Position numbers and translations under genes: made by a program. The notes below the pieces were generated by a model. The model worked only from the letters and a program-made list of their open reading frames with translations. It did no database searches and was not told the origin of the DNA. Shown piece by piece: positions 29,722-39,571 of a stretch of DNA of 41,783 nt (within the stretch, counting starts at the first letter, position 1; each line of letters starts with the position of its first letter). Origin of the DNA: Lactobacillaceae bacterium (GTDB lineage Bacteria > Bacillota > Bacilli > Lactobacillales > Lactobacillaceae). Location: assembly GCA_031282325.1 (NCBI GenBank), contig JAITDY010000005.1, positions 1 to 41,783 on the forward strand. The letters are read 5' to 3'.

Positions 29722-30507
29722 TTATTTTTTTCCTTTTTCGTAGTTTTGTTTGTAAAGGTTACTTGCATTAGCAGCTAAAATTCCGATAACTAAAAACCCT
29801 TTAGGTAATTTGGTACTTTTTCTCCAATAAAGGTATACCAACAAACCAATTATCGCAAGAACAAACAGAAAACCGTTTGGCAATTCTGGATTAAATTGTT
29901 TAGGAACCATTGCAACTAAAGTAAACAAAATCATCCATGATGCTATTAAGCCAATAACTGCCAATATTTTTTTCCATGCAGGTTTTTTAGATTCCAATAC
30001 TTTAGGATTTGGCGTAATATATCTAATTGAAAATACATATACCAAACCGGACAAAACAGCAATCGATATCAAACTAACAATTCCCATACTTGTAGCATTT
30101 TTTGGATTCATAATTGAAGTAATCCCATACATAAAAGCAAACATTATAAATAACAATCCAGCTGTATCGAAAAATTCAGTTTTAAAATCGAACTCAAATA
30201 AATGTTTAGTAGTTCTAGAATTTGCAGTATTTTTTGAATTAGTACTTTTTTTACCAACATTTTTTAATTTTTCTTTTCTAGTGGCTGCCCCTTTTGGATC
30301 TTTAATATCTAAAACATACTGATTAACCGTACCAAAAAGTTGGGTAGCAGTTATCCCCTTTTTTTGAGCATCTAGTAATTGATTTTTAGTATTTTTCAAA
30401 ACATTGTCAACTGTTTCTTTATTTATTCCACTATCTTCAGCAGTAATAATTTTAGATAATTTATAAATATACTCATTATTTCTTTTGTTTAATTCATTTG
30501 TAGCCAT
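29722..30507 (-). CDS. DUF1129-family membrane protein
   Basis: N-terminal soluble segment followed by four to five TM helices; typical lactobacillar arrangement. Confidence 0.6.
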   Translation of the reverse strand: MATNELNKRNNEYIYKLSKIITAEDSGINKETVDNVLKNTKNQLLDAQKKGITATQLFGTVNQYVLDIKDPKGAATRKEKLKNVGKKSTNSKNTANSRTTKHLFEFDFKTEFFDTAGLLFIMFAFMYGITSIMNPKNATSMGIVSLISIAVLSGLVYVFSIRYITPNPKVLESKKPAWKKILAVIGLIASWMILFTLVAMVPKQFNPELPNGFLFVLAIIGLLVYLYWRKSTKLPKGFLVIGILAANASNLYKQNYEKGKK

Positions 30508-30588
30508 TAATTAAATTATATATTAAAAAAATATTAAGTTATAATTTTACAAAAACTTAATATTTTAAAAAAAATTATAGGGTATCTA

Positions 30589-31689
30589 TTAAACGTTAAA
30601 TAAAAATTCCATAATATCGCCATCGGCAACTACATATTCTTTACCTTCTGAACGTAAACGTCCGGCTTCTTTTACTGCTTTTTCACTGCCATATTTATCT
30701 AAATCGTCAAAACTCATTGTTTCTGCTCGAATAAATCCTCTTTCAAAATCGGAGTGAATTACGCCGGCTGTTTGTGGAGCCTTACTTCCAGCTTTAAAAG
30801 TCCAAGCATGGACTTCTTTAACCCCAGCAGTAAAAAAAGTTCGCAAATCTAACAAATGATAGGCTGCTCTAATCAACTTATCGAGTCCTGATTCATCGAC
30901 ACCTTGCATTTCCAAAAATTCTTGCTTATCGTTATCTTCCATTTGCGAAATTTCTTCTTCGGCTCGGGCTGACAGTCCAATAACTTGAGCATTTTCGTTT
31001 TCAGCATATTCTTTAACCTTTAAGAAGAGTTCACTAGACTCTGGATTAGCCATTTCATTTTCAGCAATGTTAGCAACATATAAAATCGGTTTACTTGTCA
31101 ACAAAAATAATCCTTTTACAATTTTTTGTTCTTCTTCTGAAAACTCTATACTTCTTACTGTTTTGCCTATTTCAAGGACGGGCTTTATTTTAGATACAAC
31201 TGCAAACTCAGCTTTAATATCTTTATCATTTCCACGAGCTTGACGTTCTAATTTAGTATATCGATTATTAATTGATTCTAAATCTGCCAAAATTAATTCA
31301 GTGTTTATAGTTTCAATATCATCAATTGGATCAACTTTACCATTTACATGAATAATTTCATCATCCTCAAATGCTCGGACAACATGAATAATCGCATTAA
31401 CTTGGCGAATATTTTCTAAAAATTTATTTCCTAATCCTTCTCCAGTTGAAGCTCCTTTTACAATCCCTGCAATATCAGTAAATTCAAAAGTTGTTGGGAT
31501 CAGCTTTGTTGTTCCAACTATTTCAGCAATTCTTTGAATACGTTTATCTGGAACTTCTACAACCCCAACATTAGGTTCAATAGTAGCGAATGGATAATTA
31601 GCCATTTGTGCTCCAGCTTTCGTAATCGCATTAAATAATGTAGATTTTCCAACGTTGGGTAAACCAACAATTCCAGCAGTAAGTGCCAT
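30589..31689 (-). CDS. ychF: Redox-regulated ATPase YchF
   Basis: MALTAGIVGLPNVGKSTLFNAITKAGAQMANYPFATIEPNVGVVEVPD. Confidence 0.98.
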   Translation of the reverse strand: MALTAGIVGLPNVGKSTLFNAITKAGAQMANYPFATIEPNVGVVEVPDKRIQRIAEIVGTTKLIPTTFEFTDIAGIVKGASTGEGLGNKFLENIRQVNAIIHVVRAFEDDEIIHVNGKVDPIDDIETINTELILADLESINNRYTKLERQARGNDKDIKAEFAVVSKIKPVLEIGKTVRSIEFSEEEQKIVKGLFLLTSKPILYVANIAENEMANPESSELFLKVKEYAENENAQVIGLSARAEEEISQMEDNDKQEFLEMQGVDESGLDKLIRAAYHLLDLRTFFTAGVKEVHAWTFKAGSKAPQTAGVIHSDFERGFIRAETMSFDDLDKYGSEKAVKEAGRLRSEGKEYVVADGDIMEFLFNV

Positions 31690-31711
31690 ATTTTCCCCTT
31701 TTTGTAATTTT

Positions 31712-31888
31712 TTATAAAATCTTTTTAATCCTTTTTTCTAGATCAGAACGCGAAAGCATTATAACTCTATTACATTTTTGACATTGTAACTTTATATCTG
31801 CACCCATTCTTATAATTTCCCAATTATATCCACCACATACATGTGGTTTTTTAGTTTCAATAATTGTTCCTAATTCATATTTAAACAT
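31712..31888 (-). CDS. DUF951-family protein, 58 aa (not in ORF track)
   Basis: MFKYELGTIIETKKPHVCGGYNWEIIRMGADIKLQCQKCNRVIMLSRSDLEKRIKKIL; ATG overlaps parB stop. Confidence 0.9.
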   Translation of the reverse strand: MFKYELGTIIETKKPHVCGGYNWEIIRMGADIKLQCQKCNRVIMLSRSDLEKRIKKIL

Positions 31889-32775
31889 TAGCTTAAATCG
31901 ACGCCCAAAATATCTAGCAACCTATTTAAGTCATTTTGATCATGATAATTAATGGTGATTGCTTTACCTTTAATATCAACCTTAGTGGCTAATTTATCTT
32001 CAAGTTGATCAATTGCTTCTTGAATAAAAATATTTTTTGGTTTTTTCAGTTTGCTATTAAACGAAGATAAATTTTTAGAATCTTGTTTATTGTTTTGAAC
32101 TAGTTCTTCAACTTGTCTAACTGAATATCCATTTTGAACAATTTTTTTAGCTAAATCATTAATATCTTTTTGAGAAGTTAAACTCAATAATGCTCTAGCA
32201 TGTCCCATTGATATTTTTTGTTCTATTACAAGTTCTTGTACTTCAGGTGGCAAGTTCAATAGTCTTAATAAATTAGTAATAGAGGCACGCGACTTACCTA
32301 ATTTCTCGGCTGCCTGTTCTTGAGTTAGATTTAATGTTTTAATATAAGAGTTTATTCCCTGTGCTTCTTCAATCGCATTTAAGTCTTCTCTTTGCAGATT
32401 TTCAATAATCGCTATTTCCATCATCGAATGATCTGTTAAATCACGAATAATAGCTGGAATTTCTTTTAAATTAGCTAATTGCGATGCTCTAAAACGACGC
32501 TCTCCAGAAACAATTTGAAATTTTTTGCCGTTTGAACGCACAATGATTGGCTGTATAACCCCATCTTGTTTAATTGATTGAGATAATTCATTTAAGGCTT
32601 TGTCGTCAAATATTTTTCGTGGTTGATATGGATTTGCTTGTATTTGATCAATTTTTATTTCTAAAATATTAGCATTCGAGCTATCTTCTTTTTGAATGAT
32701 CTCTTTAATGGTTTTTGGTTCATCAAATAATGCATCTAATCCCTTCCCGAGGCCTCTTCGTTTGGGGTCTGCCAT
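31888..32775 (-). CDS. parB: Chromosome partitioning protein ParB/Spo0J
   Basis: RRGLGKGLDALF, NPYQPRKIFDDKAL, GERRFRASQLANLKEIPAI, HTH KLGKSRASITNLLRLL. Confidence 0.97.
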   Translation of the reverse strand: MADPKRRGLGKGLDALFDEPKTIKEIIQKEDSSNANILEIKIDQIQANPYQPRKIFDDKALNELSQSIKQDGVIQPIIVRSNGKKFQIVSGERRFRASQLANLKEIPAIIRDLTDHSMMEIAIIENLQREDLNAIEEAQGINSYIKTLNLTQEQAAEKLGKSRASITNLLRLLNLPPEVQELVIEQKISMGHARALLSLTSQKDINDLAKKIVQNGYSVRQVEELVQNNKQDSKNLSSFNSKLKKPKNIFIQEAIDQLEDKLATKVDIKGKAITINYHDQNDLNRLLDILGVDLS

Positions 32776-32981
32776 TAATTATCTACCTCAATTTCGAATT
32801 CAATCACCGTATAAAAATGTCCCGGCTCATGACGCTTCTTTACGTTTGGAGTTCCTACAAAAGAACTAGAAACATGGCCACCAGAATATTTAAGAAATTC
32901 ATTAACTTTCTTTTGGTGCTCGTGATAATCACCGGCGGTATGAATAAATTCTACTTGATTAATTGTCTTCTTTTTTGTCAT
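32775..32981 (-). CDS. Small hypothetical protein between parA and parB (possibly Cse60-like)
   Basis: 68 aa; overlaps both parA 3' end and parB start; MTKKKTINQVEFIHTAGDYHEHQKKVNEFLKYSGG...FYTVIEFEIEV. Confidence 0.7.
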   Translation of the reverse strand: MTKKKTINQVEFIHTAGDYHEHQKKVNEFLKYSGGHVSSSFVGTPNVKKRHEPGHFYTVIEFEIEVDN

Positions 32982-33726
32982 TTTTTAAAATTTCCTTAAT
33001 TAATTTATTATAAGCTCTTGCTCCAGACGATAGGGGCGCAAAATCTTGAATTGCTTTGCCAAAACTTGGGGCTTCACTGATTCGAACATTACGAGGGATT
33101 GTAATGCTGTAAACTTTATCAGCAAAATGTTTTCTAACTTCTGAAGTAACTTGTTTTGAGAGTTTAGTTCTTGAAGTCATCGTCATTAAAACACCTTCAA
33201 TTTCTAATTTATCATTTCCATGCTCTTTTACTAAATCGATTGTTTCACTTAATTGAGCTAGCCCTTCTAAAGCAAAATACTCAGCCTGTACCGGAATCAA
33301 TATCGAGTCTGCAGCTGTTAAGGAATTAAGCGATAGTAATCCTAATGCCGGAGGATTATCAATAATTACGTAATCATAATTTTTTTTCACTTTATCTAAT
33401 TTATTTTTCAAAACTGTTTGTTTGTTTTTGTTTTGAGATATTTTAATTTCAGCTCCAGCTAAAGCCGTAGATGAAGGAACAATATCGTATAAATCAGTTT
33501 CTAAAATGGCTGATTTCATCGATGAACCGCCTACTAAAACATCATAAGTATCTTTTTTTATATTTTCTTCATCAATACCAGATCCAGATGTTGCATTAGC
33601 CTGAGGGTCTAAATCAACTAAAAGTATTTTTTTACCATTTTTTGATAAGCCAGCGGCAATGTTTAATGCGGAAGTTGTTTTGCCAACTCCGCCCTTTTGG
33701 TTTGCAAGTGCAATTACTTTTGTCAT
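32959..33726 (-). CDS. parA: Chromosome partitioning ATPase ParA/Soj
   Basis: VIALANQKGGVGKTTSALNIAAGL, LLVDLDPQANATSG. Confidence 0.97.
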   Translation of the reverse strand: MTKVIALANQKGGVGKTTSALNIAAGLSKNGKKILLVDLDPQANATSGSGIDEENIKKDTYDVLVGGSSMKSAILETDLYDIVPSSTALAGAEIKISQNKNKQTVLKNKLDKVKKNYDYVIIDNPPALGLLSLNSLTAADSILIPVQAEYFALEGLAQLSETIDLVKEHGNDKLEIEGVLMTMTSRTKLSKQVTSEVRKHFADKVYSITIPRNVRISEAPSFGKAIQDFAPLSSGARAYNKLIKEILKNDKKEDN

Positions 33727-33732
33727 ATATTT

Positions 33733-34449
33733 TTATTTTATAGGGTTTTTTGAAGGTGTACCAGCCTGCCTTGGATATTTTTTGGGTGTTTGTTTTATTT
33801 TCTTAATTTCTATTAATGTTCTCGGATTCCCATTTGGCAAATTAAATTCAAAAAGCGAGCCAATTTCTCCTCCTAAAATTTTGATTGCGTTCTTAGCATC
33901 ATTTAATTCTTGAACATAGGAAGCTGACTTAAACAATATTATCGTTCCATTTACTTTAGCTAAAGGCATTAAATATTCCAATAGTGTTGCAGTATTGCTA
34001 ACCGCACGCGCAGTAACAAAATCAAAACTTTCTCTATAATTTAAATTATTTCCAATATCTTCTGCTCGATAATGCTCAGTTTTTACATTTTTTAAATTTA
34101 ATTTTTCAATTAATTCATTGAGAAAATTTAATCTTTTTTTTAATGAATCAATAAGTGTTACTTCAAGTTTTGGATTAACAATACTTAAAACCATACCTGG
34201 GAAGCCCGCTCCCGTACCAACATCTGCAATACTTATTTTTTCATCTAATTTTGGAAAATAAATTAGAGGGGTTATAGAATCATAAAAATGTTTTATCCAT
34301 ACATCTAATTCTTCAATTATGGTAGTTAAATTTAAACTTTTATTAGTATTTATTAAATCTTGAAAATAGATATCAAGCTGCTTAATTTTTAAGGCAGATA
34401 ATTTTATACCTTGATCTTCTAATGCTGAAATTACTTCATTTTTATCCAC
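33733..34449 (-). CDS. rsmG: 16S rRNA (guanine527-N7)-methyltransferase
   Basis: ADVGTGAGFPGMVLSIVNPKLEVTLIDSLKKRLNFLNEL, VTARAVS. Confidence 0.97.
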   Translation of the reverse strand: MDKNEVISALEDQGIKLSALKIKQLDIYFQDLINTNKSLNLTTIIEELDVWIKHFYDSITPLIYFPKLDEKISIADVGTGAGFPGMVLSIVNPKLEVTLIDSLKKRLNFLNELIEKLNLKNVKTEHYRAEDIGNNLNYRESFDFVTARAVSNTATLLEYLMPLAKVNGTIILFKSASYVQELNDAKNAIKILGGEIGSLFEFNLPNGNPRTLIEIKKIKQTPKKYPRQAGTPSKNPIK

Positions 34450-35575
34450 GTTTTTTTCTCTTTATACTTTCTGAAATTGATTCCTTATATTCTTTTTGTT
34501 GAATTCCATATAAATCAAATGCAAAAATTACAATAGTTTTTAAAATAGCATAAGTAGGAACCACTAAAATCATTCCTAAAATTCCCCAAATATTACCTGC
34601 TGAAAGCAATAACACCAATATTGTCAATGGATGAATTCGTAAATTTCTGCCAATAATGTTTGGATACAATAAATTTCCATCGATTTGCGACACAATTATA
34701 ACGACTATAACAACAGCTATTGCTTGCTCTGGGCGAATCGTAAGAGCAATTATTATTGATGGAATAATTCCAATAAATTGACCGACATAGGGAATTAAAT
34801 TCACAATACCTGCAAATAATGCAAGCAATATGGCAAATGGTTGATGAATAATTAAATATCCAATTGCAATTGATATGCCAACAAATAAGGCTTCAACAAA
34901 TTGTCCACTAATATAATTACTGATCGTGCTATTCATTTTTGTAGCTAAATCATCAACTTGTTTTCCGTATTTCAAAAAAAAATGTTTCGAAATAAATGGG
35001 ATGAATTTATGGCTGTCCATCAAAAAATAAAAAAGCATAATAAGGATCGTAATTGTATTAATAAAAATACCCGTGGTAAATTGAAAAATATTAGTTACAT
35101 TATTTAAGAATGTTTGTAAATTTACAGAAAATTTATCAGTAATTTGTTTTTCAATATCGTTAATTGAAATTTTAAAATTTGATTTTTTAAGCCATTCCGA
35201 ATTTAAAATATCAGACATATACTTTTTAATTTCGTCAGCCCAATTAGGAACATCTTTAATCATTGAAGTAATTTGATTAAATAATTGAGGTACCGTTAGA
35301 ATTATTAAACTTATAATAACCAACAAAAATAAAAGATAAACAACTATTACAGATAAATTGTGTTTTAATTTAAATTTATTTTCCAATAACTTAGTAATTG
35401 GATGCAATAAATAAAATAAAAAGCTAGCTATAATAATCGGTGTAAAAACTGTTTTAAAAAAAATAGAAAGTGGTTGTAACAGAAAATTTAATTTACTTAA
35501 AATAATTATTAAAACACCAATTGCTAGTATTTCTAATGTCCAATATAAAATATCATTCTTTTTTAAAAAATTCAT
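34442..35575 (-). CDS. AI-2E family transporter
   Basis: 8 hydrophobic segments; GIVNLIPYVGQFIGIIPSIIIAL, DGNLLYPNIIGRNLRIHPLTILVLLLSAG. Confidence 0.93.
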   Translation of the reverse strand: MNFLKKNDILYWTLEILAIGVLIIILSKLNFLLQPLSIFFKTVFTPIIIASFLFYLLHPITKLLENKFKLKHNLSVIVVYLLFLLVIISLIILTVPQLFNQITSMIKDVPNWADEIKKYMSDILNSEWLKKSNFKISINDIEKQITDKFSVNLQTFLNNVTNIFQFTTGIFINTITILIMLFYFLMDSHKFIPFISKHFFLKYGKQVDDLATKMNSTISNYISGQFVEALFVGISIAIGYLIIHQPFAILLALFAGIVNLIPYVGQFIGIIPSIIIALTIRPEQAIAVVIVVIIVSQIDGNLLYPNIIGRNLRIHPLTILVLLLSAGNIWGILGMILVVPTYAILKTIVIFAFDLYGIQQKEYKESISESIKRKKRG

Positions 35576-35612
35576 AATTAATTACTATTATATAAGTTGT
35601 TTTGTTTTTTAC

Positions 35613-35641
35613 TTGCTTAATTTCTTAAAATCACGTAAAAT
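35613..35641 (+). promoter_or_regulatory. Promoter of the small plus-strand gene
   Basis: TTGCTT - 17 bp - TAAAAT. Confidence 0.6.
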
Positions 35642-35682
35642 ATTAACTTGTATTTGAATATTCAAAAAAGGAAACTAAAACT

Positions 35683-35862
35683 ATGGCAGGAACTAAAAAT
35701 CAAACTGGAAAACGAGTTTATAATTCTCTAGGCAGAAGTACTCGTCCAGTTTCACACAGTAATCAAAAAGTTCAACAACAAAAACGTACTGCTCAATTAC
35801 AACAATGGGCAAAAGGAACTGAAGGCGTTGAACTTCCAAAAGCAATTAAAATTAATGCTTAA
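35683..35862 (+). CDS. Small basic protein, 59 aa (not in ORF track)
   Basis: MAGTKNQTGKRVYNSLGRSTRPVSHSNQKVQQQKRTAQLQQWAKGTEGVELPKAIKINA; SD AAAAGGAAAC, promoter upstream, terminator downstream. Confidence 0.75.
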   Translation: MAGTKNQTGKRVYNSLGRSTRPVSHSNQKVQQQKRTAQLQQWAKGTEGVELPKAIKINA

Positions 35863-35864
35863 AT

Positions 35865-35896
35865 AAAAAGCAGTAACTGACGAGTTACTGCTTTTT
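35865..35896. terminator. Bidirectional intrinsic terminator
   Basis: AAAAAGCAGTAACT gacg AGTTACTGCTTTTT. Confidence 0.9.
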
Positions 35897-36377
35897 ATTT
35901 ATGATATGGAGTGTGATTATTAATCATAAAAGAACGATATATTTGTTCGCTAACCACCACTCGAGCCAATTGATGAGGTAAGGTAATCTTGCCTAATGAA
36001 AATTGATAATCTGCCCTGTTTTTTACGTCGTTACTTAAGCCTAATGAACCACCAATAATAAAATCAATTGTTGAAAAACCATTAAATGCCAATTTCGACA
36101 TTTTTTCAGCCAGTAATTCGGAACTAATAATGTTTCCTTCAATAGTCATAGCAATTACATAATCTTTAGGATTAACTTTAGACAAAATTAAGTCGCCTTC
36201 TTTTTTTAGAATATTTAATTGATCATTTTCGTTATCATTTTCGGGCGTTGGTAGGTCTTTTAATTCTATAATATTAAAATCAGAAAAACGAGATAATCTT
36301 TTTGTATATTCTACTATTGCATCAGTAAAATATTTTTCTTTAATTTTTCCTACAACAATTAAATTTATTTTTAACAT
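35895..36377 (-). CDS. rlmH: 23S rRNA (pseudouridine1915-N3)-methyltransferase
   Basis: KINLIVVGKIKEKYFTDAIVEYTKRLSRF...FIIGGSLGLS...LPHQLARVVVSEQIYRSFMINNHTPYHK. Confidence 0.97.
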   Translation of the reverse strand: MLKINLIVVGKIKEKYFTDAIVEYTKRLSRFSDFNIIELKDLPTPENDNENDQLNILKKEGDLILSKVNPKDYVIAMTIEGNIISSELLAEKMSKLAFNGFSTIDFIIGGSLGLSNDVKNRADYQFSLGKITLPHQLARVVVSEQIYRSFMINNHTPYHK

Positions 36378-36383
36378 TATTTA

Positions 36384-37676
36384 TTATTTTAATTCTTGGG
36401 TTAGTTTAATAGATGCAGTTTTCTGAGTTTCGCCACGATAATATGTTAATTTCACCGTGTCATTCATTTTATGTTTATATAAAGCATCTTTTAATTCAGC
36501 GCTTGTTTTAACTTTTTTGCCATCAATTCCAACGATTACATCATATTTTTTCAAACCAGCTTTTTTAGCTGGTGAATCATCATTTGAAAATGCAGCCACA
36601 ACAATTCCACTTTTAATATCGGTAGGAATTTTTAAAGTTTTTTCTCTATCTTCATCATCAACATCTGACAAATCAATAATTGATACTCCCAACGCTGGGC
36701 GTATAACTTTCCCGTCTTTAACTAATTTATTAATAATATTTACAACTGTATCTGAAGGAATTGCAAAACCCATGCCTTCTACTGATACGCCACTTTCAGT
36801 TTGTGTTAGTTTTTGTGATGTGATTCCAATTACTTGGCCGTTCATGTTGACAAGTGCACCACCAGAATTGCCTGGATTAATAGCAGCATCAGTTTGAATA
36901 GCTATGGCTTGTCCATAATTAGTACCGTCTTCTCCAATGTTACTTACTAAACGATTATTGGCTGACACAATCCCTTCAGTTAGCGTAGAAGAGAACTCAT
37001 CCCCTAATGGTGAGCCAATTGCAACTACTTGTTGCCCAACTTGAATTTGAGAAGATTTACCAAATTCAGCTACTGACTTAACATTTTTACTATCAATTTT
37101 AATAACTGCTAAATCAGTCATTGCATCTTTTCCAACTAATTTGGCATCTATTTTCTTACCATCAAACAAAACTACTTGTAATTTATTAGCACCATCAACA
37201 ACGTGATTATTTGTAACTATATATGCATTTCCATCTTCGCTTTTATAAATAACGCCTGAGCCTGAGCCTACTTCTTCATATTCTTCTTCAGTACTTGATG
37301 AAGAAGAATCACTCTTTTCTTTGCTTGATTCGCTTTTAGATGAAGAACCTGATTCGTCTTTACCTTGACCACCAAATTGGTCCCAAAAATCATTTAAATC
37401 ACTGTCGCTATCCGATTTTGATGATTTAACTTGTTCATTAATTACTGATACAACTGATTCTTTTAAAGCATTATAAACTTTGGTTGAAGAACTTTGTCCT
37501 TTGATTGTAACTGGGCTAATTTTAGAATTGGAACTGCTTTGATTATTATTTAACTGCGATATATTTTGTGTTAATCCACCGTTTTCTTTTAAATATAGAT
37601 ATCCACTGCCTGTAGCTACACTTGCGCCGATTAGGCTAGATGCCAAAATAATTCCAATTGTTTTTCCTTTTTTCAA
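36384..37676 (-). CDS. htrA: Serine protease HtrA/DegP with PDZ domain
   Basis: TNNHVVDGA, MTDLAVIKI, NPGNSGGALVNMNGQVIGI, C-terminal PDZ. Confidence 0.97.
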   Translation of the reverse strand: MKKGKTIGIILASSLIGASVATGSGYLYLKENGGLTQNISQLNNNQSSSNSKISPVTIKGQSSSTKVYNALKESVVSVINEQVKSSKSDSDSDLNDFWDQFGGQGKDESGSSSKSESSKEKSDSSSSSTEEEYEEVGSGSGVIYKSEDGNAYIVTNNHVVDGANKLQVVLFDGKKIDAKLVGKDAMTDLAVIKIDSKNVKSVAEFGKSSQIQVGQQVVAIGSPLGDEFSSTLTEGIVSANNRLVSNIGEDGTNYGQAIAIQTDAAINPGNSGGALVNMNGQVIGITSQKLTQTESGVSVEGMGFAIPSDTVVNIINKLVKDGKVIRPALGVSIIDLSDVDDEDREKTLKIPTDIKSGIVVAAFSNDDSPAKKAGLKKYDVIVGIDGKKVKTSAELKDALYKHKMNDTVKLTYYRGETQKTASIKLTQELK

Positions 37677-37717
37677 AATAAGCTACCTCGCTTTAATTAT
37701 TATTATTATTTATTATA

Positions 37718-39571
37718 TTATTGTTTTACAATCGGTAATTCAATGAACATTGTTGTTCCCTTACCTTCAGAAGATTCTGCCCATATAGTGCCATTTAGGG
37801 CTTCAACAACTTCTTTAGAAATTGCCAATCCCAAGCCAGAACCACCTTGTTTTCTAGCTCTCGCCTTATCTACACGATAAAAGCGATTAAAAATATTTTT
37901 AATATCTTTTTTAGGTATGCCCAAGCCTTTATCGATGATAGAAATACGTACTTTATCATCAATTTTTTTAATATCAACAGTAATTGCACTTCCATTTGGC
38001 GAATATTTAATCGCGTTATTAATTATATTATCCATAACTTGCATAAATCGGTCTGGATCTATATCGACAAAAATATTACTTATTTTATATTTCTTCACAA
38101 AATTATATTTCTTATCGTGTTCCGCATTCCCTTGTTCGACAATAATATCAAACCTATTTAAAATATGATCGATATAGCGCGAAATATTAATAAACTCTTT
38201 CTCTAGTTTAAGCGTTTTTTGATCAATACGCGACAATTCCAAAAGATCATTAATCATTCTTATCATTCTTTGCGTTTCATTATGAGCAACATTTAAAAAC
38301 TGCCTAACAATTTTTACTGGTGGCATTTTCCCATCTTGAAGGGTTTCAATATATGAATTAACTGATGTTAATGGAGTTCTTAATTCATGGCTAACATTAG
38401 AAACGAAGTTTTTTTGTTCTAATTCCAATTTAGTCTCTAAAGTAACGTCTCGAATAACTAAAACCGCTCCTGTAATAAAGCCTGATTTTCTTCGAATTAA
38501 ACTACTTGTAACCTTTAAGACTAAATTTTGATTCTCAATATTTTTTAAGATGATTCCCTTCGGTTTTTCTAGCAACTCCCTAAAAGAAATTTTATTATCT
38601 TCTAATTTCAATATATCTTGAATTTGTTTATCAACAATATCATCCTCTATTAAATTCAATAACTCTCCAGCTGTTATATTCACAACTAAAACTTTCCCGT
38701 TTCTATCCACGGAAATAACACCGTCAGTCATATTGCTTAAAAGTGAATCTAATCGATCTCTTTCAAATTGAGAATTAGATTTTTCTTGCATTAACGAAAC
38801 AGACAATTCATTAATGTTTTTTGCTAAATTGCCAATTTCATCATTAGAATTAATACTATTCAAAACTTGATAATGTCCGTTAATTAGTTGCTTAGTTTGA
38901 TTAGAAATATTTTCGATTGGGTTGCTAAACCAGCGAGAAATCATAAAACTAACGCCGGCGGCCGCTAATATGGGAATCAACATAGAACCAATAAAAAGTT
39001 TGGTAATGTTTGAAATATTTTCATAAGTAGCACTCATATCTGCAACATATAAAATTATTCCAATAATCTTGTCGTTTTCCTTTAATCTAGCAGTAGAAAT
39101 AAAATATGGATTACCATTAACTTTTAATTGCATTTCTTCTTTAAATTTTTTATTAGAAATGGCTTTGGAAATATTTTTTATAATATTTTTGGTTTTTAAA
39201 ACGGAAGTATACTTTAAGGTAACATTTTGCTTCATATTGATTGAATTTGCACCACGTATAATTCCCCTACCATCAATAACAATTATTGAGTCATTGCTTC
39301 CAATTCCTGTAACCGTTGACAAGGTTGAATTGACTTCAGAATTTCCAGATTTTTCGTTTGGATTTATAAGATTAGCTAATAATTGTTTTCTGGTGTCCTC
39401 AGAAACAAATGCTTGCTCTTTAACAGAATCAATCATTTGATTTTGAAGTTGTCCTATAAAAATAATTCCAAAAATTCCAATAGTTGTTAAAGTAACTAAC
39501 GTAAAAATTAATGCAATTTTAATGTGCACTAAATTAACAAAAATTTTAATTTTAGCAAATAACTCTTTCAT
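37718..39571 (-). CDS. walK: Sensor histidine kinase WalK
   Basis: Extracellular domain, HAMP, PAS, NFVSNVSHELRTPLTSVNSYIETL, GSGLGLAISKEVVE. Confidence 0.96.
   Translation of the reverse strand: MKELFAKIKIFVNLVHIKIALIFTLVTLTTIGIFGIIFIGQLQNQMIDSVKEQAFVSEDTRKQLLANLINPNEKSGNSEVNSTLSTVTGIGSNDSIIVIDGRGIIRGANSINMKQNVTLKYTSVLKTKNIIKNISKAISNKKFKEEMQLKVNGNPYFISTARLKENDKIIGIILYVADMSATYENISNITKLFIGSMLIPILAAAGVSFMISRWFSNPIENISNQTKQLINGHYQVLNSINSNDEIGNLAKNINELSVSLMQEKSNSQFERDRLDSLLSNMTDGVISVDRNGKVLVVNITAGELLNLIEDDIVDKQIQDILKLEDNKISFRELLEKPKGIILKNIENQNLVLKVTSSLIRRKSGFITGAVLVIRDVTLETKLELEQKNFVSNVSHELRTPLTSVNSYIETLQDGKMPPVKIVRQFLNVAHNETQRMIRMINDLLELSRIDQKTLKLEKEFINISRYIDHILNRFDIIVEQGNAEHDKKYNFVKKYKISNIFVDIDPDRFMQVMDNIINNAIKYSPNGSAITVDIKKIDDKVRISIIDKGLGIPKKDIKNIFNRFYRVDKARARKQGGSGLGLAISKEVVEALNGTIWAESSEGKGTTMFIELPIVKQ

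Noticed and set aside
35745-35765. Possible parS site (GTTTCACACAGT)
   Set aside because: Only half resembles the TGTTTCACGTGAAACA consensus and it lies within the small plus-strand ORF; not palindromic.
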